This document shows positions 9,830 to 17,945 of a DNA stretch of 64,000 nucleotides, in pieces. The notes under the pieces were generated by a model that worked only from the letters and a program-made list of their open reading frames with translations, was not told the origin of the DNA and did not search any database. The translations under genes were made by a program, and so were the position numbers. This DNA comes from Streptomyces spiramyceticus. Its GTDB lineage: Bacteria; Actinomycetota; Actinomycetes; Streptomycetales; Streptomycetaceae. The stretch's first letter is position 1. Each line of letters begins with the position of its first letter. Where the stretch lies: assembly GCF_028807635.1 (NCBI RefSeq), contig NZ_JARBAX010000002.1:1612001-1676000 (forward strand), in the 5' to 3' direction.

Positions 9830-9881
9830 ATGTGCAGGGCACCGGCCCGCCGGATTCGTCGGACACGGGAGGAGGACAGGG

Positions 9882-10295
9882 ATGCCTCCTCCCGCGCAGG
9901 TGCCACCGCGGCTGCTGCCGACCGTGTTCTCGCGCGCGTCACTGTCCCGATGCATACCGATCGCGATTCTTGTCGGCGTCGTATTGTCCCTGGTCAACCA
10001 GGGTTCCGTCATCGCCGCGGGCGAAGCCGGGGCAGCCACCGCCGTACGCATCGCCGTCAACTTCGTAGTGCCGTTCTGTGTCTCAAGCGCGGGATTCTTC
10101 AGCTGCCGGCGGGCCGCATGGCGCGGCGGCAGGCAGGCTCTCAGAACATCCGGCCCGCCATCTGATCCATCTCCATCTGATCCATCGCCATCTGGTCCAT
10201 CGACGGATCGGACATCTCCAGGCCAGGCAGCAGCCAGTCCTGGAACGGAGCGAGTGCGGCCAGGACGAGGAAGGCGAGACCGACCGCCCAGGTGA
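9882..10295 (+). CDS. nrtS: Nitrate/nitrite transporter NrtS-like small membrane protein, extended at the C-terminus
   Basis: The first 75 codons encode the NrtS pattern: a cytoplasmic RCIPIAILVGVVLSLVNQG helix, a short polar loop, then a second helix VRIAVNFVVPFCVSSAGFF ending in basic residues. NrtS proteins are about 70-90 residues, form small two-helix nitrate/nitrite transporters and occur in actinobacteria. Here no stop appears at the usual place. The frame runs another 60 codons, rich in Pro and Ser, and overlaps the 3' end of the convergent DUF2182 gene by 155 bases. A GGAGGAGG ribosome site precedes the ATG. The true gene may have lost its stop. Confidence 0.6.
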   Translation: MPPPAQVPPRLLPTVFSRASLSRCIPIAILVGVVLSLVNQGSVIAAGEAGAATAVRIAVNFVVPFCVSSAGFFSCRRAAWRGGRQALRTSGPPSDPSPSDPSPSGPSTDRTSPGQAAASPGTERVRPGRGRRDRPPR

Positions 10296-11001
10296 GCCAG
10301 GGGCCTCCCCGCCACAGCTTCTCCATGAAGATCACCGCCGCCAGGCCCGCCATCGCCGCCACGTTCATGAAGCCGAGCGGGATGAGGACGATCATCAGGC
10401 CCCAGCAGCAGCCGACGCAGTAGAGCCCGTGATGCGCGCCAACCCGCAGATCCTTGGCCCACGGCCGGAAGCGTGAGTACCGGAGCAGTTGGAACATCGG
10501 GTTGCGGCAGTGTCGCAGGCAGACCCGCTTCAGCGGCCCGAACTGATGCAGTCCCGCGAGCAGGAACGCGGCGGCGCCGATCCAGCGCCCAGCCCCGGGG
10601 TTGCCGTCCACCAGACGGCCGGTCGCCGCCAGAGCGCCGTACGCGAGCAGACCGAACCCGGTCCAGGCCAGCAGATAGCCGCTGACGAATTCCGTGATCC
10701 GCACCGCGCGGACCGGGCCTGCGGACTGGCGCCCGATCGCCCACACCCAGGTGATGGCCACGGGCGCCACCGACGGCAGCATCATCGCCACCATCATGAC
10801 CACCCACAGCAGCAGGAAGAGCGGGAACGCCAGGCCCATGGTGCCGGGCTCCATCCCCATATCGCGGGACTGGCCGACCGTAAGCACCCAGGCCAGAGCT
10901 GCGAGCAGCACCATCAGAGTCCAGGCGACCGCCAGATCGCGCGTCGGCAGCAGGACTCCCGGCCGGGTCGGGGCCGGTGCGGCGAGGCGGACGTGCGGCA
11001 T
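10141..11001 (-). CDS. DUF2182 domain-containing integral membrane protein
   Basis: A 286-residue multi-helix protein of the DUF2182 family, annotated in databases as predicted metal-binding membrane proteins. Visible marks are WVVMMVAMMLPSVAPVAITW near residues 75-95, a KRVCLRHCRNPM motif near 160-171, and GAHHGLYCVGCCWGLM near 190-205. Together these give a conserved Met/Cys/His set able to hold a metal such as copper. The C-terminal tail adds MDQMAMDQMEMDQMAG, a Met-Asp-rich repeat. Nearby DUF1326, CopA-remnant and His-rich genes make a metal-related role plausible, but no function is proven. Confidence 0.85.
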   Translation of the reverse strand: MPHVRLAAPAPTRPGVLLPTRDLAVAWTLMVLLAALAWVLTVGQSRDMGMEPGTMGLAFPLFLLLWVVMMVAMMLPSVAPVAITWVWAIGRQSAGPVRAVRITEFVSGYLLAWTGFGLLAYGALAATGRLVDGNPGAGRWIGAAAFLLAGLHQFGPLKRVCLRHCRNPMFQLLRYSRFRPWAKDLRVGAHHGLYCVGCCWGLMIVLIPLGFMNVAAMAGLAAVIFMEKLWRGGPWLTWAVGLAFLVLAALAPFQDWLLPGLEMSDPSMDQMAMDQMEMDQMAGRMF

Positions 11002-11247
11002 GGCACTTCTCCCAAGTACGCGCGCTGCCGAGAGCCCGGCGGCGGCCCGAGCCGTATCGACGGCGGCACGTCACGGAGAGCGACGAGCAACGTTGAAGAC
11101 ACTTCCAGCAGATCACAGAACCGGATGGCACAAAACCGGGGGAAAGACGTTGCTTCCGGAGGGCAGCCGCGCCCGCCCCGAACGTCCAGAAGGGCATGCC
11201 CAGGCTGTGAAGCGGCGATGCAGGGGCCGGAAGCGGCGCAGCCGCAG

Positions 11248-11586
11248 CTCGGGATCGACCTCTGCGATGACCTTCCCGATGCCGACCTCGGCCGCCACCG
11301 CGTGGGCCGCGGCGGTGTTGTCGCCGGTCAGCAGGACCGGGGTCAGGCCGAGCCGTTTGAGGTCGGCGACCGCCTCGGCGCTGGTCGCCTTGACGGTGTC
11401 GGTGACCACCAGCGCGCCCCGGATCTGCGAGTCCCAGGCAGTGAAGACGACCGTACGGCCCTCGGCCTCGGCCTCCTTCTGTGCGCGGCCGAGCTCGTCG
11501 GGCAGCACCTGGCCCTGCTCCTCCAGCCACGCGGCCCGCCCCGCACGGAGCGTACGTCCCTCGACCTGCCCGGTCACGCCCCGGCC
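11248..11586 (-). pseudogene. Remnant of a copper-type P1B ATPase (CopA-like)
   Basis: The minus strand keeps about 113 residues of the nucleotide-binding and phosphorylation domain of a heavy-metal P-type ATPase: GQVEGRTLRAGRAAW, then EAEGRTVVFTAW, then GLTPVLLTGDNTAAAHAVA and VGIGKVIAEV. Both ends are missing. There is no DKTGT phosphorylation site upstream and no GDGVNDAPAL loop or final helices downstream, and flanking codons in the frame are noise. A full CopA has about 750 residues. The remnant lies between DUF2182 and DUF6153 genes and suggests this locus once held a copper exporter. Confidence 0.8.
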
Positions 11587-11796
11587 CTGGGTGCTGTGCG
11601 AGAGCCGACGATGGCCGGGATGTCGAACATCGCGAGCTCGGCCAGGAAGAAACGCACCGTGTGGAGGTGAGGGGTACTGGTGCCCGGAGGCAGAGTACGT
11701 CTGCGTGGGGGAGAGGGTCAGGTAAGCGGTACGGCCAGGGCACGAGGTCACAGTGCGTCCAAGGCATTGGTTGGTGGCCGAGCCCCAGGTACGGCT

Positions 11797-12255
11797 ATGC
11801 TCCCGGCCATGGTTGCGGCCCGGCCGATCCTCAAAGTGCTGCGGTCCCGCTCTCACGCAGCGGGCCCGTGGCGGACGTGGGCACTGGTCGTACTACTCCT
11901 CGCACTGGCGTACACACACGGTGTCAGCGCGGAGAGCGCCGCAGGCCATGCCCACCCCGGGACGTCCAGCTCGGTGGCCCTGGCCATCCAGGACGCCAGT
12001 GCGACTGAACACAGCCACGACGGGATCGGCTCACACTCCGACCAGCGGCACGGCGACCACGACGATGCACCGGAATCCGAACACGCGGCTCACCAGTGTG
12101 TGTCCGGCCAGCCCGAGCAGGGTGCTGCGCTAGCCGCGCCGTGCGAGGCTCCGGTCGTTCGGCCTCCGCACGCGTATGTACACACCGTCGGTCGACCTGC
12201 CGCTGCCCTCTGGGCGTCTCCCCCTTTGCCGGACTCAGCGGTCCTACGGATCTAA
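11797..12255 (+). CDS. DUF6153 family protein
   Basis: A 152-residue secreted or membrane-anchored protein with one N-terminal hydrophobic segment (TWALVVLLLALAYTHGVSA, about residues 27-45) after a basic stretch. The middle is rich in His, Asp, Ser and Ala (HSHDGIGSHSDQRHGDHDD), with two cysteines, and the protein ends DSAVLRI. This layout and the LLRI-like terminus fit the Streptomyces DUF6153 family, which often lies beside copper-related genes. The His/Asp cluster could chelate metal, which is inference. An alternative ATG is at 11809. Confidence 0.75.
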   Translation: MLPAMVAARPILKVLRSRSHAAGPWRTWALVVLLLALAYTHGVSAESAAGHAHPGTSSSVALAIQDASATEHSHDGIGSHSDQRHGDHDDAPESEHAAHQCVSGQPEQGAALAAPCEAPVVRPPHAYVHTVGRPAAALWASPPLPDSAVLRI

Positions 12256-12497
12256 ATCTTCGCGCCTTCCGATCGTCGACGACTCGTTGGGCACACCCGC
12301 GCTGCCCATCCCTGCCTGTCGACAGCGGATCCGCCATGCCGCCCAGTGCCCTTCTGCTGTCCCCGAGTGTCCCCGAGCGAACAGCGGCGCGGAGCCGTGG
12401 GCCGGCCTCAGGTTTCGCTGTTCCCAGGCAACCGGCCTTCGGCCTCGCACTGCACATCCTCATGTCGCGTTGAGAGCCCCCAAGGCGATCAGCCCCC

Positions 12498-13253
12498 ATG
12501 CCACCGAACCCACCCTTGAAAGGCCAGCAGCTCTTGTCCTCCTCCGGTCTCGCCACAACCCCGCCCCCAGCCCCGCCGCAGCTGCCCCCCAGCCACCGCC
12601 GTTCCGCCAGGAAGAGGGAAGGCGCCTCCCTCCCGTGGCGCTACCTCGGTTACGTCGGCTACTACGTGGGTGCCGGACTCATCAGCGGCGCGGTCGTGCA
12701 TCACCCCATGGATCCGGCCCGCTACTCGATGATCGCTGGATCCGGCGTGCTGGTCTTCCTGATCGCAACGGTCCTCAACGACATCATCCTCGCGACCGAG
12801 AAGCCCGCCCTGTCACGCATGCTGCGGGTGCTCGGCACGTCGACGATGCTTTCGTTCGGTCTCGGCATGCTCAGCGGCGGCATGCAGCATTTCGCTGACC
12901 TCCCGGACCGCTGTGCCGTACTGATACCGCTGGGCATCGTCCTGTCCTTCGTCGCCTACTTCCTGAAGGAGGACAAGAGGCCGTGGAGGCGCATCTTCGG
13001 TCTCATGGGTCTGGCAGTCCTCGTCGTCGCAGCCCTCACCTTTGCGGGCCTGCGTCACATTGCCCCCGCCATGGCCGAGGGAGCCGGCGGGGGACACAGC
13101 CACAGTGACGCCGAGACCAAGAAGGACAACGACGAAGGACATGACGGTGACCACGGCAGCGGCACCGCCGATCCGACCTCCGACCCCACCACGCCCACGA
13201 AGGACACTCACCCCAGCGAGGAGCCCGGGCACGAAGACGGCCACAGCCATTGA
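12498..13253 (+). CDS. Membrane protein with His/Asp-rich C-terminal tail, function unknown
   Basis: A 251-residue protein. A Pro/Ser-rich N-terminus to about residue 45 is followed by five hydrophobic helices (YVGYYVGAGLISGAVVHH, then YSMIAGSGVLVFLIATVL and others). The hydrophilic tail from about residue 195 is full of His, Asp and Glu (GGGHSHSDAETKKDNDEGHD and ending GHEDGHSH). Tails of this type bind divalent metals. The gene follows DUF6153 in the same direction, 242 bases downstream, in a neighbourhood with a CopA remnant and DUF2182. I do not recognise the family. A role in metal handling at the membrane is a reasonable guess only. The true start may be further in. Confidence 0.7.
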   Translation: MPPNPPLKGQQLLSSSGLATTPPPAPPQLPPSHRRSARKREGASLPWRYLGYVGYYVGAGLISGAVVHHPMDPARYSMIAGSGVLVFLIATVLNDIILATEKPALSRMLRVLGTSTMLSFGLGMLSGGMQHFADLPDRCAVLIPLGIVLSFVAYFLKEDKRPWRRIFGLMGLAVLVVAALTFAGLRHIAPAMAEGAGGGHSHSDAETKKDNDEGHDGDHGSGTADPTSDPTTPTKDTHPSEEPGHEDGHSH

Positions 13254-13981
13254 GCCGAGCCCTGTCGGTGAACGACTCTCGCCGCTGCTGATGGTGGGGG
13301 CCGTCCTACCGGTTCACCTCCCACCGCTGGCCGTCGGCCGCCGGCCGGACCGGCCGGGGACGTGCAGGAGAAGGTGGAGCACATCCACGACCTGGCCGGC
13401 GAGAGACCTGCACCCTGAGTTGGCCTACGGCGAACCCCCATCCTGAGCAGGGATCATCGCGGGAGGATCGCTCAGGCCGGGTCACCGAGATCAGGGGTCG
13501 GCATACGATCGCCGCAGCCCTTCCGGCGTCCACTGCCTTGGGGCGTGCCCCACGAATGTCACGCTGCAGCGGCCGGATCGCCTGAGCTGCTCCCACGTTA
13601 TGCCGATGGCCTTCCCTGATGTCGCATGGGGAAGGCCATCGCGCCGCGTTCGGTCGCGGACGATTGCAGCCAGAGCGGGAACTGCGCGCTGATCAACGAT
13701 GGGGAACGCGTCGCGTTCCGCCTCGAGGAGGAATGCTCGTACAAGGGGCCGCGCCGGTTGTAGCCGATAAGGCCGGCCTGGAGCAGCCGGGCCGCTTGGA
13801 CACGTCCTGCCCCAGGGAGCTGTTCACCGGGCGGAGTTGGCAGCTTGCGCCGGAAGTGCACAGGCATGATCACCCGGGCGGGAACATCCGTTCGTACCGT
13901 TGATAGCCTGCCCGCCCCCGCTCTGCGGTGTCCTGTCCCGCGGGCGGTTCTCTCTGATCCCGTACAACGCAAGAGGTAGGC
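13254..13981. other. 730-base stretch with a stem-loop and one weak short ORF
   Basis: No conserved gene is visible. A perfect 12-bp inverted repeat (arms 13605-13616 and 13629-13640) lies in the middle. An ATG in its loop opens a 45-codon frame at 13626-13763 that contains three cysteines and ends EEECSYKGPRRL. It matches nothing I know. The promoter of the secreted protein gene should lie at the right end. Confidence 0.45.
13605..13640. terminator. Stem-loop, 12-bp perfect arms
   Basis: Arms GATGGCCTTCCC and GGGAAGGCCATC are separated by 12 bases. There is no T-run after either arm, so terminator activity is uncertain. It could instead be a transposon end or an RNA hairpin over the short ORF that starts in its loop. 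Confidence 0.4.
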
Positions 13982-14794
13982 ATGAACTCAGGCAGACCTG
14001 GCACGGTGGCCGCGCTCGTGGGGGCCTTGACCCTGACGGCGCTCACCGCCCCTACGGCGCAGGCCGCGTCCACCGGCATCACCGTGTCGGACATCGTGGT
14101 CAACGGCGGCAAGTCCATCGTGGTGGGGACCACGGACGTGAAGGAGCCGTCCGTCTCCTTCCGCATTTCGCTGCCGGCCGGCTACAGCACCGCCGATCCG
14201 TCCCGCTACGACGCGAACCCCTTCCTCTACCACGACACAACGCCCGCCAACGGAGCCGACAGCGGCGGCCTCTACATGGGGTCGTACATCTGCTACGAGG
14301 AGAGTGACCGGGTTGCGCGTTGCGAGGGGAACCTCTACATCGACCCGCGCTACCGCCTCGACTCCAACAACGACGCCACCACTTGGAAGATCGGCGTCAC
14401 CAAGCGTCTCTTCAATGCCAACGGAAGCCTCAAGGCCGAGGAGTTCACGACGGCCCCCGGCAGCGTCCCTGTGAAGCGCTGGGCGAAGGTCACCGTCAAC
14501 GCCTCGCCAGAGCCGGTGACGAAGGGCACGGCGATCACCGTGACCGGCAGCCTCACTCGCGCTGACTGGGTGAAGCACCAGTACACCGGCTACGGCAGCC
14601 AGCCGGTCAAGCTCCAGTTCCGCATGAAGGACAGTTCGGCCTACACCACCGTCAAGACCGTGACGTCCTCCTCCAACGGGGCACTGAAGACCACGGTCAC
14701 GGCGTCCGCCGACGGCTACTGGCGCTACACCTTCGGCGGCACATCCACCACGGGCACCGCCACCGCGGCGGGCGATTTCGTCGACGTCCGCTGA
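13982..14794 (+). CDS. Secreted protein with signal peptide, function unknown
   Basis: A 270-residue exported protein. Residues 1-28 form a Sec signal (GTVAALVGALTLTALTA, cleavage after AQA). The mature part reads as beta-rich domains with many Thr, Val and Ser, including two Ig-like strands-and-turn segments (VTVNASPEPVTKGTAITVTG near residue 170). Two cysteines in a CYEESDRVARCEG segment probably form a disulfide. No catalytic motif was seen. Similar Streptomyces proteins are annotated as hypothetical calcium-binding or Ig-like secreted proteins. Its codon use and its AAGAGGTAGGC ribosome region look native. Confidence 0.8.
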   Translation: MNSGRPGTVAALVGALTLTALTAPTAQAASTGITVSDIVVNGGKSIVVGTTDVKEPSVSFRISLPAGYSTADPSRYDANPFLYHDTTPANGADSGGLYMGSYICYEESDRVARCEGNLYIDPRYRLDSNNDATTWKIGVTKRLFNANGSLKAEEFTTAPGSVPVKRWAKVTVNASPEPVTKGTAITVTGSLTRADWVKHQYTGYGSQPVKLQFRMKDSSAYTTVKTVTSSSNGALKTTVTASADGYWRYTFGGTSTTGTATAAGDFVDVR

Positions 14795-15015
14795 CGGCAC
14801 GCTGCTGCCGGACCGTACCGGCAGCAGCACGCGGATCGCCAGGCGCGCGCCAGTACCCGCGCGGGTTCACGCCAGAGTGCGGCGACTTTCTCGGCGTCAG
14901 GAGCGAAGGCCAATGCGTCCAGCAGCCGCCAGTAGAGATGGGCAGCGCGATCTTCGGTCATAGGGGCACGGATCACGTTGGCCGGTCGGGGGATTCGGCG
15001 AACTCGACTAACCAT
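14725..15015 (-). CDS. Possible small or truncated ORF beginning in the palindromic operator
   Basis: An ATG on the minus strand lies inside the 36-bp palindrome, mirroring the TetR start. The frame encodes 96 residues, of which the part TEDRAAHLYWRLLDALAFAP and the following 25 residues look protein-like. The last third runs antisense through the secreted protein gene and looks random. It may be the start of a gene whose 3' end was lost, or chance. No family recognised. Confidence 0.25.
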   Translation of the reverse strand: MVSRVRRIPRPANVIRAPMTEDRAAHLYWRLLDALAFAPDAEKVAALWREPARVLARAWRSACCCRYGPAAACRQRTSTKSPAAVAVPVVDVPPKV

Positions 15016-15040
15016 ACGGGTCGTCCCGTATGGTTAGTCG
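15005..15040. promoter_or_regulatory. 36-bp palindrome, probable TetR operator
   Basis: Two perfect 16-bp arms (CGACTAACCATACGGG and its complement) surround a 4-base TCGT spacer. The site covers the first possible ATG of the tetR gene (15030) and ends just before the second (15042). A TetR dimer bound here would block its own transcription, so autoregulation is likely. Confidence 0.8.
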
Positions 15041-15041
15041 T

Positions 15042-15629
15042 ATGACGCATCCCAGCGCCCCGCGTGGGCGTCCCCGAGACATTCGTGCTCATCAGGCGAT
15101 CCTCACCAGCACGATTGAGTTGGTGACCGAACTCGGCTACGCCGCCACCTCAGTTGGGGCAGTAGCGGCCCGGGCCGGCGTCGGCAAGGACACCATCTAC
15201 CGCCGTTGGTCCGGCAAGGCCGAGTTGGTGTACGAGGCGGTCTTCACCGAGACCGAGGCGGCTCCGGTGCCGGATACCGGCAGCCTGACCGGTGATCTGA
15301 CGGCACTACTGGAGTCCCTCATCCACGAGTTCACCGCCCCGGCCGCCGCTGCCGCCCTGCCTGGCCTGCTGGCCGACTTCGCCGCCGGCCCGGAGTTGCA
15401 GGCCCGCATCCGATCCCAGTTCCTGGCCCCGGCCAAGGAGTCTCTGGTGGCGGTGTTCGAGCGCGCCGTCCGGAGGGGGGAGACCGACCCCAGCGTGCCG
15501 GTCGACCTGGTCCTGGACACGCTGGCTGGAGCCGTCTTCTTCCATGTCGGGCTGGTGGGCGAGCGCCCGACGCGGCAGCTCGCCACGCAACTGGCCGCCA
15601 TCGTTGGCCGCGGAATCGAGGCCCGATGA
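15042..15629 (+). CDS. TetR/AcrR family transcriptional regulator
   Basis: A 195-residue TetR repressor. The N-terminal helix-turn-helix reads TSVGAVAARAGVGKDTIYRRW at about residues 31-51, and the ligand domain matches the TetR_C_11 type of Streptomyces regulators. I placed the start at the ATG at 15042, the first outside the palindromic operator. An in-frame ATG at 15030 would add four residues. No ribosome site precedes either, suggesting a leaderless or near-leaderless mRNA. The stop overlaps the ATG of the following membrane protein (ATGA at 15626-15629), so both are expressed together and probably form the repressor and its target. Confidence 0.92.
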   Translation: MTHPSAPRGRPRDIRAHQAILTSTIELVTELGYAATSVGAVAARAGVGKDTIYRRWSGKAELVYEAVFTETEAAPVPDTGSLTGDLTALLESLIHEFTAPAAAAALPGLLADFAAGPELQARIRSQFLAPAKESLVAVFERAVRRGETDPSVPVDLVLDTLAGAVFFHVGLVGERPTRQLATQLAAIVGRGIEAR

Positions 15630-16003
15630 ACGGCTGGTTCCTCACCGCCGGCACAACCGCCGCCGCGGTCGCCGTCGTCCACATCGTCGCGGGCGGTCGT
15701 GACGTCGTTCGACCGCTGCTGGCCGGCAACCTCCCGGACGAGCCACGGCGTGTTCTGCACACCGTCTGGCACATGGTCACGGCCGACCTGGTGCTGGCAG
15801 CCGCCGCGCTGATCTGGCTGTCTCTGCGCGAACGCCCCGGCGGCGATACCATCGCCTGGCTCCTGGCCGGCCATTTCGTCGCCTACTCGGTGGTGTTTCT
15901 GATGGTGACCTTGGCGGCCGACTGGTCGAAGCCGTTGCTGCGGCTGCCGCAGTGGATGTTGCTGCTGCCTGTGGCGGTACTGGCCGGAATCGGCACATTG
16001 TGA
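15626..16003 (+). CDS. Four-helix membrane protein, function unknown
   Basis: A 125-residue protein translated from an ATG overlapping the tetR stop. It has four hydrophobic helices: a VVHIVAGGRDVVRPLLAG segment near the N-terminus, then LHTVWHMVTADLVLAAAALI, AWLLAGHFVAYSVVFLMV and a C-terminal LLLPVAVLAGIGTL. Paired His residues in the first three helices are noteworthy and could hold heme or metal, but no family is recognised. Coupling to tetR suggests it is the controlled effector, perhaps an exporter or quinone/heme membrane protein. Confidence 0.75.
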   Translation: MNGWFLTAGTTAAAVAVVHIVAGGRDVVRPLLAGNLPDEPRRVLHTVWHMVTADLVLAAAALIWLSLRERPGGDTIAWLLAGHFVAYSVVFLMVTLAADWSKPLLRLPQWMLLLPVAVLAGIGTL

Positions 16004-16132
16004 GGCCCGAAGTGGACACCGCCGAGGCAGCTGGATCCGGGCCGATGGCGGGGGCCTCCGTGCAAGGCAATCCCGGCGGTCCCCGGAACGTCTGCGCCCA
16101 GGTGTGGGGAACGACAGCTGAGGCGGCAGGGA

Positions 16133-17002
16133 TCAGGCGGCTTCACGGTAGAGGTCGGCGAGCAGGGCGACGGCGGCGTGGGTGGCCGGGTGGGGATCGT
16201 GTCGGCGCCAGATGAGGTGGACGGGGATGGGGTCGGCGTCGCGTAGGGGACGGTAGGCGATGCCGTCGCGGCGGTACTGGGTGGCGGTGGCCTGCGGGGT
16301 GACGCCGACGCAGCGGCCGGTGGCGATGGCGGCGAGCCAGTCGTCGATGTCGTGGGTGTACTCCACGGCGGGGCGGGCGCCTTCGGGCCACAGGTCCAAG
16401 GTGGTGGTGCCGGTGCGGCGGTCCACCACCAGGGTGCGTTCACAGATCTCCTCCAGACGGACGCTGCGGCGCTTGGCCCACGCGTCGTCCGAGGCGAGGG
16501 CGAGGTAGCGGCGCTCGTGGCCGACCACGGCGTGGGCGTAGCGGCGGGTGTCGATTGCGTTGCGGAGGACGGCCAGGTCGCACAGTCCCTCGGCGAGGCC
16601 GCCGGTGGGGGTGTTGTGGCGGATCAGGTGGAGTTCGACATCGGGGTAGCGGTCGTGCCAGCGGCGCTGGAACTCGGCCGTGTGGCGGCCCAGCGCGGAC
16701 CAGGCGTGGCCGATGCGCAGCCGGGTGTGGCCGGTAGTGGCCTGGCGGACCAGTTCGTCGGCCTCGGCGAGCAGGTGGCGGGCGCGGGCGAGGACCTGCA
16801 CGCCCGCGGTGGTGGGGGTGAGGGTGCGGCTGGTGCGGTGCAGCAGTCGCACGCCGAGGATCCGCTCCAGCGCGAGCAGTGTGCGGGAGACCGCGGCCTG
16901 GGAGACGCCGAGCTCGATCCCGGCGTCGGTGAAACTGCCGGTGTCGACGATCGCGACCAGGCAGCGCAGATGCCGCAGCTCCAGCTCCGTACGACGGTCC
17001 AT
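16133..17002 (-). CDS. LysR family transcriptional regulator
   Basis: A 289-residue LysR regulator. The winged helix-turn-helix spans residues about 5-64 (LRCLVAIVDTGSFTDAG, then LGVSQAAVSRTLLALERILG, then RLLHRTSRTLTPTTAG) and the periplasmic-binding-like effector domain fills the rest. The start at 17002 matches the usual LysR N-terminus; longer upstream frames are noise. It is divergent from the split eamA gene that begins 69 bases away, a common arrangement in which LysR controls the neighbouring transporter. With eamA interrupted by an IS, that target is now probably lost. Confidence 0.9.
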   Translation of the reverse strand: MDRRTELELRHLRCLVAIVDTGSFTDAGIELGVSQAAVSRTLLALERILGVRLLHRTSRTLTPTTAGVQVLARARHLLAEADELVRQATTGHTRLRIGHAWSALGRHTAEFQRRWHDRYPDVELHLIRHNTPTGGLAEGLCDLAVLRNAIDTRRYAHAVVGHERRYLALASDDAWAKRRSVRLEEICERTLVVDRRTGTTTLDLWPEGARPAVEYTHDIDDWLAAIATGRCVGVTPQATATQYRRDGIAYRPLRDADPIPVHLIWRRHDPHPATHAAVALLADLYREAA

Positions 17003-17070
17003 GCGTCCAGGGTATAGGTGGGGCCTCGGATGCATTTTGCGTATCCCTCGCCGTGGCGGAGTTTCGAGCC

Positions 17071-17220
17071 ATGGCAATCGACGCTCGCGTACAGACAACA
17101 GCGGCCGCCCCATCGCATGCGGCGTCGCCCCGGTGGTCCGGGATGGCGCTGATGGTGGGCAGCGGCCTGTCCAACCAGGTCGGGGCATCGGTCGCTGCGC
17201 TCGCGTTCCCGGTCCTAGGG
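17071..17220 (+). pseudogene. 5' fragment of EamA family transporter gene, interrupted by IS5-type unit
   Basis: The first about 50 codons of an EamA/RhtA-type exporter: a short basic start, then helix one ALMVGSGLSNQVGASVAALA and the motif FPVLGP. The frame is cut at a CTAG by the IS unit at 17221-19341 and resumes in the correct register at 19342. Removing the insert and one CTAG restores the expected PVLGPVGVVAVRQW junction exactly, so the gene was functional until the insertion. The likely start is the ATG at 17071, with a GTG at 17053 as alternative. Confidence 0.85.
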
Positions 17221-17865
17221 CCTGTCTCTCCGATCACGAGAGTTGGGCCGGGCCGGGGTTGGCTGGCCCCAGCCGTGCTCAACCGACTGGCGGCATCGGG
17301 CGGGTTCGTCTCCTGCGCCGGTGAACAGTGCGGTCAGCATGGGTGCGCCGTGAGCAAGGGTCTGGTGCGGCAGGGGGCCTGTGGCGACGAGGGATGCGAG
17401 TCCGTGGCCGATAGTCCAGCTCTGTGTTGCCAGTTCCAGCGGGTCGACCTCGTCGCGGAAGCGGCCGCTCGCCTTGGCCCGCTCGATGGCCTCGACGAGA
17501 CGGTGCAGGGTTTCGTCCGCGGCGCCGGAGTCTTCGAGGTCGAAGCCCGCGTCGAACATGACGCGGTAGAGGTCAGGGTTTTCCAGGGCGTTGGCCAGGT
17601 AGGCGGCGCCCAGGGCGGCGAGGTCTCGTACCGGGTCCGCGGACATCTTGACGGCTGCGAGTTGGGTGGCCAGGCGTGTGAAGCCTTCTTGTCGCAGTGC
17701 CTTCCAGAGGCCGTCCATGCCGCCGAAGTAGGTGTAGACGGCCATCGTTGATACGCCGGTTCCGGCGACCAGGGTGCGCAGTGTGACCGGTTGCCTCGTC
17801 CGCAGCATCTGTGCGGCCCGCTCGAGGAGCAGGGAGCGGACCGCTGGATCTTTCGTCCTTGCCAT
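17215..17865 (-). CDS. TetR family regulator carried inside the IS5 unit
   Basis: A 216-residue TetR repressor with helix-turn-helix TLRTLVAGTGVSTMAVYTYFG near residues 27-47 and a WHG-like ligand domain (residues 60-190, ESWTIGHGLASLV-like region). The start MARTKDP at 17865 is supported by the family; an ATG 15 bases upstream is possible. The last nine residues are encoded by the terminal repeat and the stop by the target CTAG, so the original C-terminus was probably changed when the unit formed. It is divergent from the ridA-like gene 80 bases away and likely represses it. Its capture by an IS is unusual. Confidence 0.88.
   Translation of the reverse strand: MARTKDPAVRSLLLERAAQMLRTRQPVTLRTLVAGTGVSTMAVYTYFGGMDGLWKALRQEGFTRLATQLAAVKMSADPVRDLAALGAAYLANALENPDLYRVMFDAGFDLEDSGAADETLHRLVEAIERAKASGRFRDEVDPLELATQSWTIGHGLASLVATGPLPHQTLAHGAPMLTALFTGAGDEPARCRQSVEHGWGQPTPARPNSRDRRDRP
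17221..17236 (+). repeat. Left terminal inverted repeat of the IS5 unit
   Basis: Perfect match to the complement of 19326-19341. The codons of the tetR C-terminus run through it, and that gene takes its TAG stop from the flanking CTAG. Confidence 0.9.
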
Positions 17866-17945
17866 GGTTTCACAATACATAGCGTCGTTATGCTTTGATG
17901 GGTGCTGATCTTGCTGCTCCTGACGCCACGAGGAAGAGGTCGTTC

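Noticed and set aside
9248..11767. 839-codon open frame on the minus strand
   Set aside because: It is antisense or out of frame to DUF1326, DUF2182 and the CopA remnant, and its protein is Arg/Gly/Pro-rich without motifs.
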